Notes under the pieces: model-generated
Database searches by the model: none
The model's input: the letters and a program-made list of their open reading frames with translations, nothing else
Told to the model about the DNA's origin: nothing
Program-made: the position numbers and the translations under genes
Shown: positions 17,801 through 25,277 of the stretch, piece after piece
How the letters are laid out: every line of letters begins with the position of its first letter
Numbering within the stretch: position 1 is the stretch's first letter
Source: Promicromonospora umidemergens
GTDB lineage: Bacteria; Actinomycetota; Actinomycetes; Actinomycetales; Cellulomonadaceae
DNA length: 64,000 nt
Direction: 5' to 3'
Assembly: GCF_024171995.1 (NCBI RefSeq)
Contig: NZ_JAMTCT010000003.1
Coordinates: forward strand, 186,001 to 250,000

Positions 17801-20347
17801 GACGGTGACCATCTCGATGTCGGGATCGGTGCCATCGGAGACCACGCCGCTCACGTCGATGCCCACCGACGCGTACGAGCTGGCGGCGGCGCGGTCGCCG
17901 TCGGCGTCCTGGGTGACCGTGCGGTACTCGACCAGCGTGCCGTCGGGCAGGTCGGCGCCGTTGGCGCTCACGTCGTGGAACACCCGCGGGGACGTGTCCT
18001 CGGCGGTGCCGAGGTGGTGCCACTCGTCGGTGCCGACCGCACGCCAGGCGAACGAGGTCTCCGCCCACGCGTCGTCGATCCCCGCGGCCACCGGGGCCAC
18101 GCCGGACACCGCGGCGCCCGGCCGGGCGCTCGTGCCCGGGACGACGGTGACGGTGCCAGCGGTGTCGGCTCCTACAGTGCGGTCGGCGACCAGCACGATC
18201 GCGGAGCGCGCCGGGACGGTGAGCGTGACCGCGCCGTCGTCGTCGGCCGTCAGCGGGGTGTCGGTGCCGTACAGCGGGGCGAACGTCGCGCCAGGGGTGA
18301 GGGTGTCGAGGGTGACGGTCCGCCCGGCGCCCGCGTTGTTGGTGGCGACCAGGTGCTCGACCTGCTCGTCGCGGTGCACGCGGGAGAAGGCGTACACGCC
18401 CGCGCCGTCGTCCGCGTGGCGCTCGATCTGGGCGCCCGTGGCGAGGGCGGGGTGGGCCTCGCGGAGGTCGGCGAGCGCCGCGATGTGCTCGTAGAGCGGC
18501 GCGTCGGTGCCGTACCGGTCCACGCTCCCGGCCTGCTCGCCCGTCACCAGCGGCTGGTCCGCATACTCGTCGACCTGGGTGGCGAACAGGGTCTGCCGGG
18601 CGTCCTTGTCGCCGCCGGTGCCCGCGAAGCCCTGCTCGTCGCCGTAGTAGACCACCGGCTGGCCGCGCGTGAGGTACATCAGCTCGTGCGCGAGCTCGTC
18701 GCGGGCGAGCGGGTCGTCGGAGCCGGCCAGCAGGTAGCCCACGCGGCCCATGTCGTGGTTGCCGAGGAACGTCGGCAGGGCCGAGCCGCTGCTGCGCGGC
18801 GTCGTGTACAGGTCGTCGGAGGCGTACAGGTCGGCGAGCCGCTGCGCGCTGTTGCCGCTCGCGTAGCTCGTGGCGGCGGCCTGGAACGAGAAGTCGAGCA
18901 CGGAGCTCATGGCGGTGCGCCGCACGTACGGGGAGGTCTTGGCGGCGTCGGCGTCGTACACCTCGCCGAACGTGAAGAACTCGTCCTTGCCCTGAGCGTG
19001 CGCGTACTCCTCGATCTCGGCCGACCACTCCTCCCAGAACTCGAAGTTCACGTGCTTGACCGTGTCGATGCGGAATCCGTCGATGCCGAGGTCGATCCAG
19101 GCCTTGTAGATCTCCTCGAAGCCGTCGACCACGTCTCCGTGCTCGGTCATGAGGTCGTCCAGGCCGCTGAAGTCGCCGTAGGTGACAGACTCGCCGGCCC
19201 ACGTCGAGTTGCCCCTGTTGTGGTACAGCGTCGGGTCGTTGAGCCAGGCCGGGACCTTCACGTCCTGATCGGCCGGGTCGATGACCGGCGTGTACGGAAA
19301 GCTGGTCGCGGCGTCGAGCTCGGGGAAGCTGCCCGTCCCGGCGTGGTCGGCCGGGTCGAACGGGTTGCCTGCGGCGTCCTGGTACGGGCTGGTGGCCTGG
19401 TCCACGTAGTCGTAGGTGCCTTCGGCGTAGTCGACGACGTCGGCGGTGTGGTTGGTGATGATGTCGAAGTAGACCTTGAGGCCGCGCGCGTGGGCGTCGT
19501 CGATCAGGGCCTCGAGCTCGGCGTTGGTACCCAGGTGCGGGTCGATCTGCGTGAAGTCGGTGATCCAGTAGCCGTGGTACCCGGCACTCACGTCGGCGCC
19601 GGAGCCCTGCACCGGCCGGTTGAGGAAGCTCGGGGTGAGCCAGATCGCCGTCGTGCCCAGGTCCTCGATGTAGTCGAGGTTCTGGCGCAGGCCGGCGAGG
19701 TCGCCGCCCTGGTAGAAGCCCTTGTCCTCCGGGTCGAAGCCGGTGTCGAGCCGGTCGCCCGTCAGGCCTCCTTCGTCGTTGGACGGGTCGCCGTTGGCGA
19801 ACCGGTCGGTCATCACGAAGTAGAAGCGCTCGTCGCTGCCGGGCTGGCGGACGGGCTCGTGCACCAGGGCTTCGTCCGGCTCCGTGTACTCGCCGGCGAG
19901 CGTCAGGGGGGTCAGGGCGGTGCGGTGGGTGGTGTCGTCGTAGGTGACACGGACGGTGGCCGGAGCTTCGAGGTGGAGCGGGGCGTTGTCCTGGCCGCCG
20001 TCGCGGCCGTAGGCCTCGTCCCACGAGTCGTTCAGCGCCACCTTGTACTCGTAGGTGCCGGCCGGCAGCTCGAGCTCCGCGCTGAACGTGCCGTCACCCT
20101 GGGCGACCAGCTCGGTGTCCGCGCAGGCCGGGTCCCAGTCGGCGGCGCAGCCGAGCTCGTCCTGGAGGCTGCCCACGAGGGCGGCGGTGCGATCCTGCGC
20201 CTCGTTCGCGGTCGCGGCGGGTACGGGCGTGCCGGTCGTGCCGGGCGCCGCCGACGCCGAAGCGGCGAGCCCGACCGAGGCCGCGAGCGCGATCGAGACG
20301 ACGGCCGCGCCGAGCTGTGTGGGGCGCGGGCGCGCGGTGCGAGACAT
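14849..20347 (-). CDS. Secreted bifunctional alpha-amylase/pullulanase (amylopullulanase)
   Basis: This 1832-residue secreted enzyme carries two glycoside hydrolase 13 catalytic units. In order: signal peptide to about residue 34 (ASASAAPG); an X25/starch-binding-like module at 50-150; and an alpha-amylase unit at about 173-720 with nucleophile D428 (DGFRID), acid/base E462 (FGEVYD) and D532 (NHD). A second X25-like module follows at 845-940. The last part is a pullulanase unit from about 1050 on, with YELHVRDF, nucleophile D1414 (FRFDLMGHH), acid/base E1451 (YGEGWD) and D1593 (AHDNET). It should cut both alpha-1,4 and alpha-1,6 bonds of starch and pullulan. The maltodextrin products suit the sugar ABC genes just downstream on the same strand. 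Confidence 0.92.
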   Translation of the reverse strand: MSRTARPRPTQLGAAVVSIALAASVGLAASASAAPGTTGTPVPAATANEAQDRTAALVGSLQDELGCAADWDPACADTELVAQGDGTFSAELELPAGTYEYKVALNDSWDEAYGRDGGQDNAPLHLEAPATVRVTYDDTTHRTALTPLTLAGEYTEPDEALVHEPVRQPGSDERFYFVMTDRFANGDPSNDEGGLTGDRLDTGFDPEDKGFYQGGDLAGLRQNLDYIEDLGTTAIWLTPSFLNRPVQGSGADVSAGYHGYWITDFTQIDPHLGTNAELEALIDDAHARGLKVYFDIITNHTADVVDYAEGTYDYVDQATSPYQDAAGNPFDPADHAGTGSFPELDAATSFPYTPVIDPADQDVKVPAWLNDPTLYHNRGNSTWAGESVTYGDFSGLDDLMTEHGDVVDGFEEIYKAWIDLGIDGFRIDTVKHVNFEFWEEWSAEIEEYAHAQGKDEFFTFGEVYDADAAKTSPYVRRTAMSSVLDFSFQAAATSYASGNSAQRLADLYASDDLYTTPRSSGSALPTFLGNHDMGRVGYLLAGSDDPLARDELAHELMYLTRGQPVVYYGDEQGFAGTGGDKDARQTLFATQVDEYADQPLVTGEQAGSVDRYGTDAPLYEHIAALADLREAHPALATGAQIERHADDGAGVYAFSRVHRDEQVEHLVATNNAGAGRTVTLDTLTPGATFAPLYGTDTPLTADDDGAVTLTVPARSAIVLVADRTVGADTAGTVTVVPGTSARPGAAVSGVAPVAAGIDDAWAETSFAWRAVGTDEWHHLGTAEDTSPRVFHDVSANGADLPDGTLVEYRTVTQDADGDRAAASSYASVGIDVSGVVSDGTDPDIEMVTVAGSHNSEMGCAGDWTPDCEAARLTLADDGTYTGTFELPAGSYEFKVALNGSWAENYGADGARDGANVPYSTGGGPVTFTWDPESKVPSVQVGSPGTPGEGQQAAHWVRGDLILVPADGFGAGDRWALETGSAEAPTSYQLVPGEVPADVAESFPHLAGHLALEVEGLDRAAATSALQGALRLTRYDGETLTAATGVQIPGVLDDLFATDRALGVTWQGSKRASFALWAPTARAVTLQAWPARTPLDAEPRTFEMARQDDGAWTLDGGQVAKKLGGPRDGWQGARYRYAVEVYVPSTGQVETNVVTDPYSVGLTLDSTHSVAVGLDARAWRPRVWRTTPAPVVERAVDQTIYELHVRDFSIADETVPERLRGTYGAFGASRSDGMKHLRSLADAGLTTVHLLPTFDIATIPESRAEQATTADLSGLAPDSEEQQAAVAEVQGKDGFNWGYDPYHFMAPEGSYAIQADGGERVAEFRSMVGNLHRSGLQVVLDQVFNHTAASGQDPKSVLDRVVPGYYHRQNPTSGDVETSTCCQNVATEHAMAQKLMVDSVVTWARDYHVDGFRFDLMGHHSRANLEAVRAALDSLTLEEDGVDGSSVYLYGEGWDFGEVAGNARFEQATQGQLGGTGIGTFSDRLRDAVHGGSPVDGASLFTQGFGTGLFTDPNGREARLGDPASVNDGGADEAADLAHQSDLVKLGLAGNLRSYEVTTSSGEQVRGDELDYRGSPAGYADSPEEVVTYVDAHDNETLFDLLTLKLPADTPMTDRVRMNTVSLATAALSQSPSFWHAGTDLLRSKSLDRNSYDSGDWFNAIDWSGQDNGFGRGLPMAADNEDKWPLQGPLLADAALKPSPDDIRFAADQAAELLELRHSTELFRLGSAELIREKVTFPGSGPDASPGVITMSVDDRAGATDVDRKLDGVLVVFNASPEQATVQVPELAGRGYALSPVQARGADAVVRQTTWDRAAGTVTVPGRTVAVLADSQG

Positions 20348-20392
20348 GGATGACCCCTTCGTCGTCCGGAACCCAGTGTGAGCCGAACGCGA

Positions 20393-20415
20393 CTGTAACG
20401 CTTGCAGAACATTGC
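20393..20415. promoter_or_regulatory. Candidate operator before the amylopullulanase gene
   Basis: CTGTAACGCTTGCAG (20393-20407) is an imperfect dyad of the LacI-family form. It is followed at once by AACATTGC (20408-20415), the same 8-mer as in the palindrome before the sugar-binding gene. It lies 46-68 bp upstream of the start codon, where a repressor site is expected. Which half is the true site is unclear. Confidence 0.45.
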
Positions 20416-20464
20416 AGCAAGGGTCACCGAGGTCGAATCTGCCGCCACCAGGCGGCGCAGCGGA

Positions 20465-20542
20465 AAGGTCCGCTTCCACCATGCCGTTGGGCCTGCTGCG
20501 CGGCCCGGGAGCAGGCGCACGTGCTTGGTGGAGGCGGACCTT
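20465..20542 (-). terminator. Two-tier hairpin after the GNAT gene
   Basis: Outer arms AAGGTCCGCTTCCACCA (20465-20481) and 20526-20542 pair with one G-U. An inner stem GCCTGCT/AGCAGGC lies within 20491-20516. It starts 14 bp past the stop of the minus-strand acetyltransferase gene, so termination is the likely role. Confidence 0.7.
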
Positions 20543-20555
20543 CGCGGTGCGAGAG

Positions 20556-21002
20556 TCAGAGCGGGAGCTTGAAGCCCTCGTGCGACTGGTCGTAGCCCAG
20601 GCCGCGGTAGAACCGGTGCGCCTTCGGCCGCTGCTTGTCCGACGTGAGCTGGGCCAGCACGCAGCCCCGTTCCCGGCCGCGCTCGTGGGCGTGCTCCATA
20701 AGGAGCCGGCCTATGCCCTGGCCGCGCAGCTCGCTGCTCACGCGCACCGCCTCGACGAGCAGACGGGAGGCGCCGTTGCGCGAGATGCCGGGGATGAACG
20801 TCAGCTGCATCACGCCGATCACCACACCGTCTGACTCCGCGACGACCAGCTCGGTGTCCGGGCTCGCGGTAATGGCCTCGAAGGCTCGCAGGTGCGGCTC
20901 GCCGTACGTGCCGGTGCGGCGGGCGGCGACGGCGTCGTCGGCGATGAGCTCGACAACGCGTTCGAGGTCGTCGAGGTTCGCCTCGCGAAAGATCAGGTCC
21001 AT
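20556..21002 (-). CDS. GNAT-family N-acetyltransferase
   Basis: The 148-residue single-domain GNAT protein has motif A RVSSELRGQGIGRLLMEHAH (about 88-107), with the Q/R-x-x-G-x-G acetyl-CoA loop. The C-terminal KAHRFYRGLGYDQSHEGFK is typical of the group. The acceptor substrate is unknown. It is divergent from the MFS exporter gene, 81 bp away. Confidence 0.9.
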   Translation of the reverse strand: MDLIFREANLDDLERVVELIADDAVAARRTGTYGEPHLRAFEAITASPDTELVVAESDGVVIGVMQLTFIPGISRNGASRLLVEAVRVSSELRGQGIGRLLMEHAHERGRERGCVLAQLTSDKQRPKAHRFYRGLGYDQSHEGFKLPL

Positions 21003-21083
21003 GCGCTCACCCTAAGGAGCAACCCCCTGGTTGGTGCGCATACGATCTTGGGGTTCACCCGTCCCCCGAGAGGCGCACTTTCT

Positions 21084-22550
21084 GTGACCAGCTCCCCCGC
21101 GCCCGCCACCCCGGACGCCACCCCGCGCAGCTCGTGGATCGCGCTCGCGGTGCTCATCCTCGGTGTCTCGATGGCCCTCCTCGACACGACCATCGTCAAC
21201 GTCGCGCTGCCGACCATCCGCACGTCGCTCGACGCGTCCGAGAGCACCCTGTCCTGGATCATCTCCGGCTACGCGCTCGCCTACGGCCTGGCCCTCATCC
21301 CCGCCGGCCGGATAGGTGACCGCGTGGGCCACAAGTGGGTCTTCGTCGTGGGCCTGGCCGGGTTCACGCTCGCCAGCCTCTGGTGCGGCCTCGCGGACGG
21401 CTCCACCGAGCTGATCGTCGCCCGCGTGGCCCAGGGCCTCTGCGGCGGCATCTTCTTCCCGGCCGTTACGGCGCTGATCCAGCTGATGTTCGCCGGCCGC
21501 ACGCGCGGCAAGGCGTTCGCCGTGATGGGCGCCGCCATCGGGTTCTCCACGGCCCTCGGGCCGATCGTCGGCGGGCTCCTCATCGAGGCGTTCGGCGAGA
21601 CAGAGGGCTGGCGCTCGATCTTCTTCGTCAACCTGCCGTTCGGGGTGATCGCCGTCGCCGCGGCGGTCGTGCTGCTGCCGAGGATCGTCGTCGGGGCCAC
21701 CTCGCGCGGGGTCGACGGCGTAGGGCTGCTGCTGGTCACCGTCGCGCTCGTCGCCGTGCTGGTACCGCTCATCGAGGGCGAGGACGCCGGCTGGCCGTGG
21801 TGGACCTGGGTGTCCCTGGTGGCTGGCCTGCTGCTGCTCGTCGCGTTCGCGTTCTGGGAGCGCCGTGTCGTGGCGCGCGGCAACAGCCCGCTCGTCCCGC
21901 CGCACCTGTTCTCGCACGCGGCCTTCACCGGCGGCGTCATCCTCGCGCTGGTCTATTTCGCGGCGTTCACCAGCATCTTCTTCACCATCTCGATCTTCTG
22001 GCAGTCCGGGCTCGGTCACTCGGCGCTGGCATCCGGGATCGTGTCGGTGCCGTTCGCCATCGGGTCGATCGTCGGCGCGACGCAGAGCGAGCGCCTGGCC
22101 CACCGCCTGGGCCGGCTCGTGCTCGTGATCGGCACCGGCATGGTCGCCGTCGGCCTCGTGTCGCTGTGGCTCGTGCTCTGGCTGGTGCCGGCCGGCGACC
22201 TGACGCACTGGACCCTGGCAGCACCGCTCCTGGTCGGCGGCGTCGGCAGCGGCCTGTTCATCGCGCCCAACGCCCAGTTCATCGTCGCCACCGTCGATCG
22301 AGCCGAGGCGGGGGCGGCCTCCGGCGTGATCGGCACCATGCAGCGGATCGGGTCGGCCGCGGGGATCGCCGTCATCGGCTCCGTGCTCTTCGGGTCGCTG
22401 TCGTTCCCGCCCGGCCGCCCGACGCCGGAGGTGGTCGCCGACGCCTTCGCCCACGCGGCGACCATGGCGATGGGCACCAGCGCCGCGCTCTCGGTGGCGG
22501 CGTTCCTGCTGGTCTTCGCGCTGCCGCGGCGGGCGGCCCCGGCGCGGTAG
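21084..22550 (+). CDS. MFS transporter, DHA2 (14-TM drug:H+ antiporter) family
   Basis: The 488-residue protein is an EmrB/QacA-type exporter. Motif LDTTIVNVALPTI in helix 1 is the DHA2 hallmark. Motif A appears as GRIGDRVGHKWVF after helix 2, and motif C as GFSTALGPIVGGLL in helix 5. About 14 membrane helices are visible. The GTG at 21084, with GAGAGG upstream, is preferred. The frame remains open farther upstream but overlaps the divergent acetyltransferase gene. The substrate is unknown. Confidence 0.9.
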   Translation: MTSSPAPATPDATPRSSWIALAVLILGVSMALLDTTIVNVALPTIRTSLDASESTLSWIISGYALAYGLALIPAGRIGDRVGHKWVFVVGLAGFTLASLWCGLADGSTELIVARVAQGLCGGIFFPAVTALIQLMFAGRTRGKAFAVMGAAIGFSTALGPIVGGLLIEAFGETEGWRSIFFVNLPFGVIAVAAAVVLLPRIVVGATSRGVDGVGLLLVTVALVAVLVPLIEGEDAGWPWWTWVSLVAGLLLLVAFAFWERRVVARGNSPLVPPHLFSHAAFTGGVILALVYFAAFTSIFFTISIFWQSGLGHSALASGIVSVPFAIGSIVGATQSERLAHRLGRLVLVIGTGMVAVGLVSLWLVLWLVPAGDLTHWTLAAPLLVGGVGSGLFIAPNAQFIVATVDRAEAGAASGVIGTMQRIGSAAGIAVIGSVLFGSLSFPPGRPTPEVVADAFAHAATMAMGTSAALSVAAFLLVFALPRRAAPAR

Positions 22551-22581
22551 AGGGGTCGGAGGCATCGGCTAGCCTGCACGG

Positions 22582-22962
22582 ATGGAGAACCTGCTCGTCA
22601 CGGTGGTGACTGTGCTGGTCATCAGTTCCCTCGTCGTGCTCGCCGTCCAGCACGACGTCCGTGGCCGCGCCCGACGCCGGGCGGAGCCGACATTCAGCCC
22701 GGCCACCGCCAGCAGCGGATCCGGGATGCTCGGGGAGCTCGTCGAAGTGTTTCAACCGAGCCGCGAGCACGTCACGGCGGAAGTCGAGCGCCAACGCCTC
22801 GACATGGCGCAGCGGCCCGTCGAAGGCGATCCGTTCGACGACGTCGACCTCGATGCCGGGACAGCGGGCTCAAGAATCCACCCGCACCTCCCCTGGCGCA
22901 CCACCGCGAGCGGCCGATACCTTCCGGACCATGGCGGAGACGTCCGCACCACCCGACCCTGA
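22582..22962 (+). CDS. Small membrane protein, DUF6191-like
   Basis: This 126-residue protein has one N-terminal helix (LLVTVVTVLVISSLVVLAV) followed by a basic stretch. The soluble segment MLGELVEVFQPSREHVTAEVERQRLDM resembles a small actinobacterial family with the pattern G-x-L-x-E-x-F-x-P-S. The last 30 or so residues look less protein-like. The 3' end overlaps the next gene by 32 nt in another frame. Function unknown. Confidence 0.55.
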   Translation: MENLLVTVVTVLVISSLVVLAVQHDVRGRARRRAEPTFSPATASSGSGMLGELVEVFQPSREHVTAEVERQRLDMAQRPVEGDPFDDVDLDAGTAGSRIHPHLPWRTTASGRYLPDHGGDVRTTRP

Positions 22963-24478
22963 CCTGACGTCGGCGCACCGTGCCGACGGCAAGCTCGCCG
23001 ACGCCCGGCCAGCCGTCGCGTGGGGTCCGGTGGGCGCAGCGGTGCTGGTCCTTGGCATGCTGCTCACGGCGACCAGCACCCGGTACGGATACCACCGGGA
23101 CGAGCTGTACTTCCGCATGCTCGACCCCGCCTGGGGGTACGTGGACCAGCCGCCGCTGACCCCCTGGCTGGCACGGACGTTCGCCGAGCTGTTCGGCGAC
23201 ACGCTGCTGGTCATGCGGGTCCCGGCGACGCTGGCCCACCTGGCCGCGATCGTCGTGATCGCGCTCGTCGCCCGTGAGCTGGGCGGACGCGCCGGAGCGC
23301 AGGCACTGGCGGCCTGGGGCTACGGGACGGCGGCGATCCCGCTGGCGTTCGGGCACACGTTCCTCACCGCGAGCCTCGACCTGGTGGTGTGGCCAGCGGT
23401 GCTGCTGTGCATGATCCGGGCCGTGCAGCGCGACCCCCGCTGGTGGCTCGCGGCCGGGCTGGTCACGGGCGTCGCGCTGTACAACAAGCTGCTCGTGGTG
23501 GCGCTGCTCGCCGGGATCCTGCTGGGCCTGCTGGTGGCCTGGCCGTGGCGGGCGCTGCGCGCCTCGGCTGCCGCCACCCGGTGGCCGCTCGCGACGCCCT
23601 GGCCCTGGGCCGGCGTGGTGCTCGCGCTGCTGGTGGGGCTGCCGAACCTGGTCTACCAGGCCACGAACGGGTGGCCGCAGCTCGCGATGGGCGCGGCCCT
23701 CGGCGAGAACAACGCCGCCGACGTCCGTTCCGAGATGTGGCTCTTCCAGCTGCTCACGCTCGGCCCGCCGTTGGCTCTGGTCTGGGTCGTCGGGCTGGTG
23801 TGGGTCTGGCGACGTCGGCCGACGCTGCGGTTCCTGGTGGTCGCGTACCCGGTGCTGCTCCTGTTCACCTACGCGGCCGGGTCCCAGACGTACTACACGA
23901 CCGGCCTGCTGTCGGTGCTGTTCGCGGCGGGGTGCGTGCCGGTGGCCAACCGCGTCCGGCGGGGCACGATCATCGCCGTCGTGCTGGGCAACGCCGTGGC
24001 CTGCCTCGTCATCAGCCTGCCGCTGGTACCGGTCGGCCTGCTGGGCAGGACGCCGATCGCCGACATCAACTCCTCGGCCCAGGACGCCGTCGGCTGGCCC
24101 GAGTACGTGCGGCAGATCACCGACGTGCACGCCGCGCTCCCGGAGGCCGACCGGGAGCAGTCGGTGATCCTGACCCAGAACTACGGCGAGGCCGGCGCTG
24201 TCGACCGGTTCGGCCCTGACCTCGGGCTTCCTCCCGCGTACTCCGGGCACAACCAGCTGTGGGAGTACGGGCCGCCGCCGGACTCGGCCACCGTAGCCCT
24301 GGTGCTCACGGAGAGCCCTGGCGCCTGGGACGACCGCTTCGCCGAGTGCACGGCCAAGGGGCAGCTCGACAACGGAGTCGGCGTCGACAACGAGGAGCAG
24401 GGCGTGTCGATCCTCGTGTGCCGGGACCCCGTCGGCGGCTGGGCCACGCTGTGGCCGGAGCTGCGCCACCTCGACTGA
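22931..24478 (+). CDS. Polytopic glycosyltransferase of the GT39/ArnT superfamily
   Basis: The 515-residue membrane protein has roughly ten helices. An early extracytoplasmic loop YGYHRDELYFRMLDPAWGYVDQPPL holds the Asp-Glu pair that marks GT-C lipid-phosphosugar-dependent transferases. FLTASLDLVVWP in helix 4 and the loop NAWDDR-like tail fit the same fold. The enzyme probably moves a sugar from a polyprenyl-phosphate donor to a protein or cell-wall glycan. Donor and acceptor are unknown. The start at 22931 overlaps the preceding small gene. Confidence 0.75.
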   Translation: MAETSAPPDPDLTSAHRADGKLADARPAVAWGPVGAAVLVLGMLLTATSTRYGYHRDELYFRMLDPAWGYVDQPPLTPWLARTFAELFGDTLLVMRVPATLAHLAAIVVIALVARELGGRAGAQALAAWGYGTAAIPLAFGHTFLTASLDLVVWPAVLLCMIRAVQRDPRWWLAAGLVTGVALYNKLLVVALLAGILLGLLVAWPWRALRASAAATRWPLATPWPWAGVVLALLVGLPNLVYQATNGWPQLAMGAALGENNAADVRSEMWLFQLLTLGPPLALVWVVGLVWVWRRRPTLRFLVVAYPVLLLFTYAAGSQTYYTTGLLSVLFAAGCVPVANRVRRGTIIAVVLGNAVACLVISLPLVPVGLLGRTPIADINSSAQDAVGWPEYVRQITDVHAALPEADREQSVILTQNYGEAGAVDRFGPDLGLPPAYSGHNQLWEYGPPPDSATVALVLTESPGAWDDRFAECTAKGQLDNGVGVDNEEQGVSILVCRDPVGGWATLWPELRHLD

Positions 24479-24501
24479 CCTGGCCCCGCGCGGGGCCAGG
24501 T
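24478..24501. terminator. Perfect 24-bp palindrome after the GT39-like gene
   Basis: ACCTGGCCCCGC followed directly by its complement begins at the last base of the stop codon. There is no loop in the DNA, but RNA could fold with a small one. A 20-bp direct repeat with one mismatch (24519-24538 and 24542-24561) follows before the convergent reductase gene. Confidence 0.65.
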
Positions 24502-24560
24502 CGATCGCGTGGGGCCCTGTCGACGGCGTCCGCCGGATGTCGTCGACGCCGTCCGCCGGA

Positions 24561-25169
24561 TCAGTCGTTGGCGAGGTGCTCCCTGACCTCCTCGTAGGCC
24601 ACCTCGTCGGGTGCACCCTCGGTCGGCTCGAACACCATGAGCTGCACACCCCTGGGGAACGCCTCCGACGACACCAGCTTCAGGTGCGTCGTAGGGCCGT
24701 CAACAGGGAAGAGCCGCTCGCCCTTGCCCGCCAGCACCGGGTGGACGAACAGGTTGAGCTCGTCCAGCAGGCCGTGCCGCAGGAGCTGGCGCACCACCGA
24801 CGGTGATCCCGACAGGAAGATGTCGCCCTCCTCCTGCTTGAGCGCCGTGACCGCGTCGACGAAGTCGCCCGTGAGCTGCTCGGAGTTGCGCCAGGTGAAC
24901 TCGAGCGGTGAGCGGGACAGCACGTACTTGCGCTTGTCGCCGAGGTCCTTTGCCATCTGCGCGTCGTCCTCGCCGGCCTGCTCGCGTTCGGGCCAGGCGC
25001 CGGCGAAGCTGTCGTACGTCACGCGCCCGAAGATCATCCGCGGGGGTGCGTGCGTCCGGGTCACCGCCTCGCCCATGGGCTCGTCGAAGTACGGGAAGTG
25101 CCACTCGCCCTCGCCGACCTCGACGACGCCGTCGAGCGAGATGAACATGCTGGAGCTGAGCTTGGCCAT
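24561..25169 (-). CDS. RibD C-terminal/dihydrofolate reductase-fold protein
   Basis: The 202-residue protein begins LSSSMFISLDGVVEVG and contains PRMIFGRVTYDSFAGAWPE and EGDIFLSGSPSVVRQLLRHGLLDELNLFVHPVLAGKGERLFP. That is the standard pattern of DHFR-fold RibD_C proteins, which use NADPH on unknown substrates. It has no deaminase domain, so a riboflavin role is unlikely. Start at 25169 with GGGAG upstream. It is convergent with the GT39-like gene. Confidence 0.85.
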   Translation of the reverse strand: MAKLSSSMFISLDGVVEVGEGEWHFPYFDEPMGEAVTRTHAPPRMIFGRVTYDSFAGAWPEREQAGEDDAQMAKDLGDKRKYVLSRSPLEFTWRNSEQLTGDFVDAVTALKQEEGDIFLSGSPSVVRQLLRHGLLDELNLFVHPVLAGKGERLFPVDGPTTHLKLVSSEAFPRGVQLMVFEPTEGAPDEVAYEEVREHLAND

Positions 25170-25277
25170 GATGATCTCCCTGGAGTGTTGTCGCTCGGTT
25201 CTACCCGGTTCTGACCACGGGCGCGCGGCAAACTCATCGATCGCCGGCCGGCGAACCTCGCCGGCCGGCAGAGATCG

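Noticed and set aside
15734-20353. Very long open frame on the plus strand opposite the amylopullulanase gene
   Set aside because: It is rich in Arg, Gly, Val and Ala with no domain pattern and lies exactly antisense to a gene with full catalytic motifs. High G+C makes such frames common.
24519-24561. Insertion-site target duplication (20-bp direct repeat)
   Set aside because: The copies are only 3 bp apart with nothing between them, so no element was inserted. It is more likely part of the intergenic hairpin region.
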